Assembly (NCBI GenBank): GCA_024280835.1
Contig: JAJRPJ010000002.1
Coordinates: 1 to 64,000, forward strand
DNA length: 64,000 bases
From: Candidatus Zixiibacteriota bacterium
GTDB lineage: Bacteria > Zixibacteria > MSB-5A5 > GN15 > JACZUZ01
Reading direction: 5' to 3'
Shown in pieces: positions 60,535 to 64,000 of this stretch. The notes beneath the pieces are model-generated. The model saw only the letters and a program-made list of their open reading frames with translations, did no database searches and had not been told where the DNA came from. The position numbers were made by a program, and so were the translations under genes. Position 1 is the first letter of the stretch; every line of letters begins with the position of its first letter.

Positions 60535-62901
60535 CTATTGTTTCATTTGCACAACTGTTACACCAGAGCCGCCCTGATTCCAATCGCCTAGTCGCATTGA
60601 CTTGACTGCGGGATGGGCTTTGAGTAGCGCGGTTAGTGATTTACGCAGAGCGCCAGTTCCATTGCCATGAATTACATAGACCTGCTTCATTTCAGTAAGA
60701 ATTGCTCTGTCGAGGAACTTGTCAAGTTTCTCCTTGGCCTCATCGACTGTCAGGCCGCGTAGATGAATCTCTGGGGCCGCGGCGGTTTCTGCGCGTAGGC
60801 CGATTGGGTCGCGTCTGGGTTTTGCTCCAGGTGTGGGAACATCGGCGCGAATGATGTCATCACGACTCACTAGGTTCATGATATTTCCTACTCGTACACG
60901 AACGCGGTTGTCGCCGACTAGTTCTGCAATTTCACCAGAGATGCGTAGCGTATTTATCCAAACTTGATCGCCAGGTTGTAGCGCTGCGGTTCGTTTGAGT
61001 CGTTTGGGAGTTTTGGATGACTTGGCGCGAGATTGTTCTAATCGAGCTGATTGTTTTTGGAGGAGATGATGCGCTTCCTTGACTTTGTTCTTATCGGCGT
61101 TTGTTTCGCGAATGTCTTTGACCAAACGCTCGACGTCTTGACGAGTGTCATGCAACAACTCTTCGGTCTCTGATAAGGCTTGTTCTCGTTTGGTTTCTAG
61201 TTCTTCATCGAGGCTATCCAAGCGCTCTTGAAGTTGACGTTCCATAGAGTCGGCCTTGTCGAGTTTTGTAGACAGCGTGGCATTATCAGCGCGCATTTGT
61301 TTGAGTTGAGTTTCCATAGTGGCAATTAACTCAGCCAGTGAGCGCTCGTTGCTATCAAGTCCTGCCGAAGCTTTTTCAATTACAGTTTTGGGCATTCCCA
61401 GCCGCTCGGCGATTTCGATAGCATAGGATGATCCAGGGAGACCCATTTGTAGCCGATAGGTTGGCTTTAGAGATTCACGGTCGAACTCCAGAGAGCAGTT
61501 CTCAAGTTCGGCATGTTCTAGAGGCAGGGTCTTCAACTGTGAATAGTGTGTTGTGGCAATCATCAAGGCGCCGGCTTTGAGAGCCTCGAGGATGATTGCC
61601 TCAGCGAGGGCTGCGCCTTCAGCTGGGTCTGTGCCTGCGCCGATTTCATCGAAGAGCAATAGACAGCGCTGATTGGCGGAATTGATGGCTTCAATTACGC
61701 GTGTTATATGAGAGCTAAACGTCGATAGCGAGAGCTCTAGTGATTGTTCGTCACCAATGTCTGCAAAGATGTTGTCGAAAACTCCGACAGTCGAACGGCC
61801 ATCAACTGAAATCAGCAATCCGCTTTGGGCCATCGCGGTCAGAAGACCTACAGTTTTTAACGCAACTGTTTTGCCGCCAGTATTCGGACCTGTTATTAGA
61901 ATTCCCTGCCGCGCTTGATTTAGTGACAGCTCTAGTGGAACTATTTCAGCTTTGTTTTCAGCGTAGTAGAGGAGCAATGGATGTTTTGCGGCGACAAAGT
62001 TAACTTCGGCTTTGTCGACGACATGCGGAGCAACCGAATCAGTCTTGACTGCGAAGGTACCCTGCGCGTGCAGGGAATCGAGAACTCCGATTGTTTTCAA
62101 ACTATCGGCAAGCGCTCCACTGACATTCCTTACCAATGTAGTTAGCTCTATCAAAATTCTATCAATTTCGAGTAACTCATTTTTCAATTCTAGTGTTAGA
62201 TGATTATTCAACTCTACCGCAAATGGCGGTTCGATAAAAACAGTGGCGCCTGATTGAGAATGGTCAACGAGGATACCATCGGAGGCGCGATAGAGATTGG
62301 CTGGAACGGGGATGACATAGCGGCCGTTGCGTTGTGTCACCACATCGTCTTGCCAGCCATCGGTTTTCGGTCGTGAGCGAATTGTGCGTTCGAGTTTGTC
62401 GATGATGCGCCGTCTAGTGTCGGCTATAGCGATTCGAATCTTGCGCAAAGCGCCGGAGGCATTGTCACGAATATCGCCATACTTATCGAAAGTCCGCTCA
62501 ATTGCATCTTTCAATTCGCTGAAAACTCCTAGCGCCTCGAGATGTACAGCTAAGTCGGGCATATTGTCGCGCTCGTCTTTGTTGAAAGCTCTGAGTTTGG
62601 CGATGACACCCAGTGTTAGTTGGATCCTGCGGAAATCTTCAACATCGATTCTTCCGCCCTCGACTCCAGCGCGACTTAGCGCCTCACGGATGTCATCGAG
62701 GTTTTCGAGTGGGAAGACCGCTCCGAAAAGAATGATGTCACGCATTTGCTGCGCCTCGGCTAAGCGATGTCGAATAGTTTCGATATCGTGTAGTGGCTCG
62801 ATGCGGCCGGTATGCTCAAGTCCATATGGGGTCAAGGAACGCCCAGAAATGGCTTTGATAATTTTCGGATATTCTAGAGCTTCTAGTGTCTTGATATTCA
62901 T
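60535..62901 (-). CDS. mutS2: Endonuclease MutS2
   Basis: 788 residues. Walker A GPNTGGKT at ~336 in ILITGPNTGGKTVALKTVG, then DIGDEQSLELSLSTFSSH and LLFDEIGAGTDPAEGAALAE. A coiled-coil section (residues ~520-640) leads to a KOW-like loop, and the C-terminal Smr nuclease domain is LRGLTVDEAKEKLDKFLD, VIHGNGTGALR. In bacteria it limits recombination or rescues collided ribosomes. First gene of the mutS2-dnaG-recN run. Confidence 0.97.
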   Translation of the reverse strand: MNIKTLEALEYPKIIKAISGRSLTPYGLEHTGRIEPLHDIETIRHRLAEAQQMRDIILFGAVFPLENLDDIREALSRAGVEGGRIDVEDFRRIQLTLGVIAKLRAFNKDERDNMPDLAVHLEALGVFSELKDAIERTFDKYGDIRDNASGALRKIRIAIADTRRRIIDKLERTIRSRPKTDGWQDDVVTQRNGRYVIPVPANLYRASDGILVDHSQSGATVFIEPPFAVELNNHLTLELKNELLEIDRILIELTTLVRNVSGALADSLKTIGVLDSLHAQGTFAVKTDSVAPHVVDKAEVNFVAAKHPLLLYYAENKAEIVPLELSLNQARQGILITGPNTGGKTVALKTVGLLTAMAQSGLLISVDGRSTVGVFDNIFADIGDEQSLELSLSTFSSHITRVIEAINSANQRCLLLFDEIGAGTDPAEGAALAEAIILEALKAGALMIATTHYSQLKTLPLEHAELENCSLEFDRESLKPTYRLQMGLPGSSYAIEIAERLGMPKTVIEKASAGLDSNERSLAELIATMETQLKQMRADNATLSTKLDKADSMERQLQERLDSLDEELETKREQALSETEELLHDTRQDVERLVKDIRETNADKNKVKEAHHLLQKQSARLEQSRAKSSKTPKRLKRTAALQPGDQVWINTLRISGEIAELVGDNRVRVRVGNIMNLVSRDDIIRADVPTPGAKPRRDPIGLRAETAAAPEIHLRGLTVDEAKEKLDKFLDRAILTEMKQVYVIHGNGTGALRKSLTALLKAHPAVKSMRLGDWNQGGSGVTVVQMKQ

Positions 62902-63120
62902 GAATCTACTTGGCTTGTTCGAGCATTACAGAATAATAGAATTAGCGAATTGCAATTACCTGAGGTTCTGACAAATGGTCAAAGCCTTAGGGATGGTTAA
63001 CCCATACAAAATGAATATAGGGGGAAATGCCAAGTCGACCAAGAGTAACACTGAACCAAACACTTATGGCAAAGGCAGAAGGGTTGGCCTTAGTCCAAGG
63101 ATGAATTTATCTGTAGGTGC

Positions 63121-63762
63121 TTACCTACTTAGGTAGACTGAATCCATCTTGTAAATTTTGCGATAGACTTCACGGCGGCTTTTGCGCAATTCGGCTAGCG
63201 CATCTTCTGATAATTTGCTCTTGTCGACACGCATCAGCAACATATTTTCGACTTTATCCGAGAAGTCATCGGATGAGGAGTGGATTGGTGAGGTGGTATT
63301 GTACAATAAGGGTAGAGTCCTTGCGATTGTTTGGCCGAGTCCTGATGATTTGAATTCGCGGTAGTAGCCGTCTGGCAGAGGCGCTAAGAATGTCAGAAAA
63401 ATCAGGAGACTTAGAGCCAGCCATCCGCGCAGGGCGCCAACTAGAGCGCCGCCGAAACGATCCTTTGGGCCTAGTTCTTGTAGGTGTGCTACACGGTAGA
63501 AGACGACTCCGAGGAGTTTGAAGACGGCGTAGGAAGCTCCCATGACTATTAAGAATGAAAGCAAAGCTGAGCTCAGGCCAGTCATGCCTATTTCTTCTTG
63601 GACTTTGACAGCCACTTGATCGATATATCGAATTGAGACAATCAAGGCGGCGGCAAAGATGAAGAAGGCCATCAGTTCGCGCACTAGTCCCTTGCGTGAA
63701 CCCACAACAATCATGCTGACCAATAATGCCAGCAATCCCATGTCAACCCAGTTCAAGTCCAT
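63121..63762 (-). CDS. cvpA: CvpA family membrane protein
   Basis: 213 residues with four membrane helices. Start MDLNWVDMGLLALLVSMIVVGSRKGLVRELM (as two parts) is the typical CvpA opening; FGGALVGALRGWLALSLLIFL ends the membrane part. A ~60-residue charged cytoplasmic tail follows. Members affect colicin V export and cell surface. Lies 219 bases before mutS2 and next to yqeY, a familiar order. Confidence 0.93.
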   Translation of the reverse strand: MDLNWVDMGLLALLVSMIVVGSRKGLVRELMAFFIFAAALIVSIRYIDQVAVKVQEEIGMTGLSSALLSFLIVMGASYAVFKLLGVVFYRVAHLQELGPKDRFGGALVGALRGWLALSLLIFLTFLAPLPDGYYREFKSSGLGQTIARTLPLLYNTTSPIHSSSDDFSDKVENMLLMRVDKSKLSEDALAELRKSRREVYRKIYKMDSVYLSR

Positions 63763-63936
63763 ATGTCCCGTATCCTATTTCTGCCTATCTGCCGAAATCC
63801 AGTTCTGCGCTCTTCTTGTATGCCGTAGTCAACGGCCTACTGTCTATATTCCTACAGTTGAGCGTGGCATAAAACAAGAAAAAAATGTGATTGACAGTGT
63901 TTAAGCGACTCCTTGAGCAAAAAGGTCTAACTTGAC

Positions 63937-64000
63937 CTAGGAGCTTGAGTTCTGACTGGTTAGGATTTCCTTGGCGATGGCGCTGATTAGTTTACCGTCG
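63937..64000 (-). CDS. yqeY: 3' end of a GatB/YqeY-like gene (runs off the window)
   Basis: Only the last 20 residues are inside: DGKLISAIAKEILTSQ then NSSS and TAG at 63937-63939. The ending resembles the YqeY C-terminus (...GKADGxLVxxxVKExL), and yqeY commonly lies before cvpA and mutS2. Identification is from this short piece and context only. Confidence 0.6.
   Translation of the reverse strand, partial: DGKLISAIAKEILTSQNSSS

Overview
The window is a 64 kb stretch of bacterial chromosome at roughly mid-40s % G+C by eye. Paired dockerin-like repeats and C-terminal sorting domains of the type IX secretion style (YPNPF motif) occur on secreted proteins. There are also an Omp85 protein, lipoproteins, a type IV pilus/type II secretion cluster and the order yqeY-cvpA-mutS2-dnaG-recN. 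Together these point to a Gram-negative member of the FCB superphylum, most like candidate phylum Zixibacteria. This is inference from gene content; no rRNA is present.

Layout. 0-4.6 kb: same-strand envelope-glycan genes (C-terminal part of a probable DUF2723 protein, GT4, LPG-synthase-like membrane protein, GT2, epimerase). 4.7-8.9 kb: small accessory genes (two lipoproteins, DinB, an anchored protein next to a sigma-region-4-like protein), mostly on A/C-rich + strand. Around 8.2-9.1 kb the strand composition changes to G/T-rich. 8.9-10.9 kb: ZIP transporter, rhodanese and DoxX/MauE genes. 10.9-22.2 kb: an eleven-gene minus-strand pilus/secretion operon (pilB, pilC, five prepilin-like genes, a pilM-pilN fusion, pilO, pilP-like, secretin). 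One prepilin gene has an in-frame TAA. 22.2-34.3 kb: secretome region (Omp85 protein, two MXAN_6640-like metalloproteases with dockerin-like tails, zinc ribbon, M6 protease, outer-membrane protein and a large lipoprotein). 34.7-43.7 kb: two HTH/WYL-type regulators, a GlmU-like transferase, glycogen synthase, a DUF1287 protein and small envelope proteins. 44-50.7 kb: tRNA-Gly and tRNA-Cys with promoter and terminator, a sorting-tail protein, DUF1573, SPOR, a DUF2807 remnant, an archaemetzincin homologue that has lost its catalytic residues, and deoC. 50.7-55.5 kb: a TonB-C protein, tRNA-Ala, YccF, and a stand-alone reverse transcriptase (RT). 55.5-64 kb: YbjQ, an ECF sigma/anti-sigma pair, recN, dnaG, mutS2, cvpA and the 3' end of yqeY.

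The strongest candidate for an undescribed system is the RT at 53.5-54.8 kb. On its strand it is preceded by two 161-bp direct repeats (155/161 identical) that fold into several hairpins. Two of the six differences between the copies are a compensatory base-pair change. All six would change an amino acid if the repeats were translated. This fits a duplicated structured RNA paired with an RT, as in some defence-associated RT systems, but it is neither a recognisable retron nor a diversity-generating retroelement.

How the genes work together: the pilus/secretion operon, Omp85 protein, proteases with docking or sorting tails and the lipoprotein/porin pair describe an organism with a substantial exported proteome. 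The two ends of the window are ordinary housekeeping genes (glycan synthesis at the left, replication and repair at the right).
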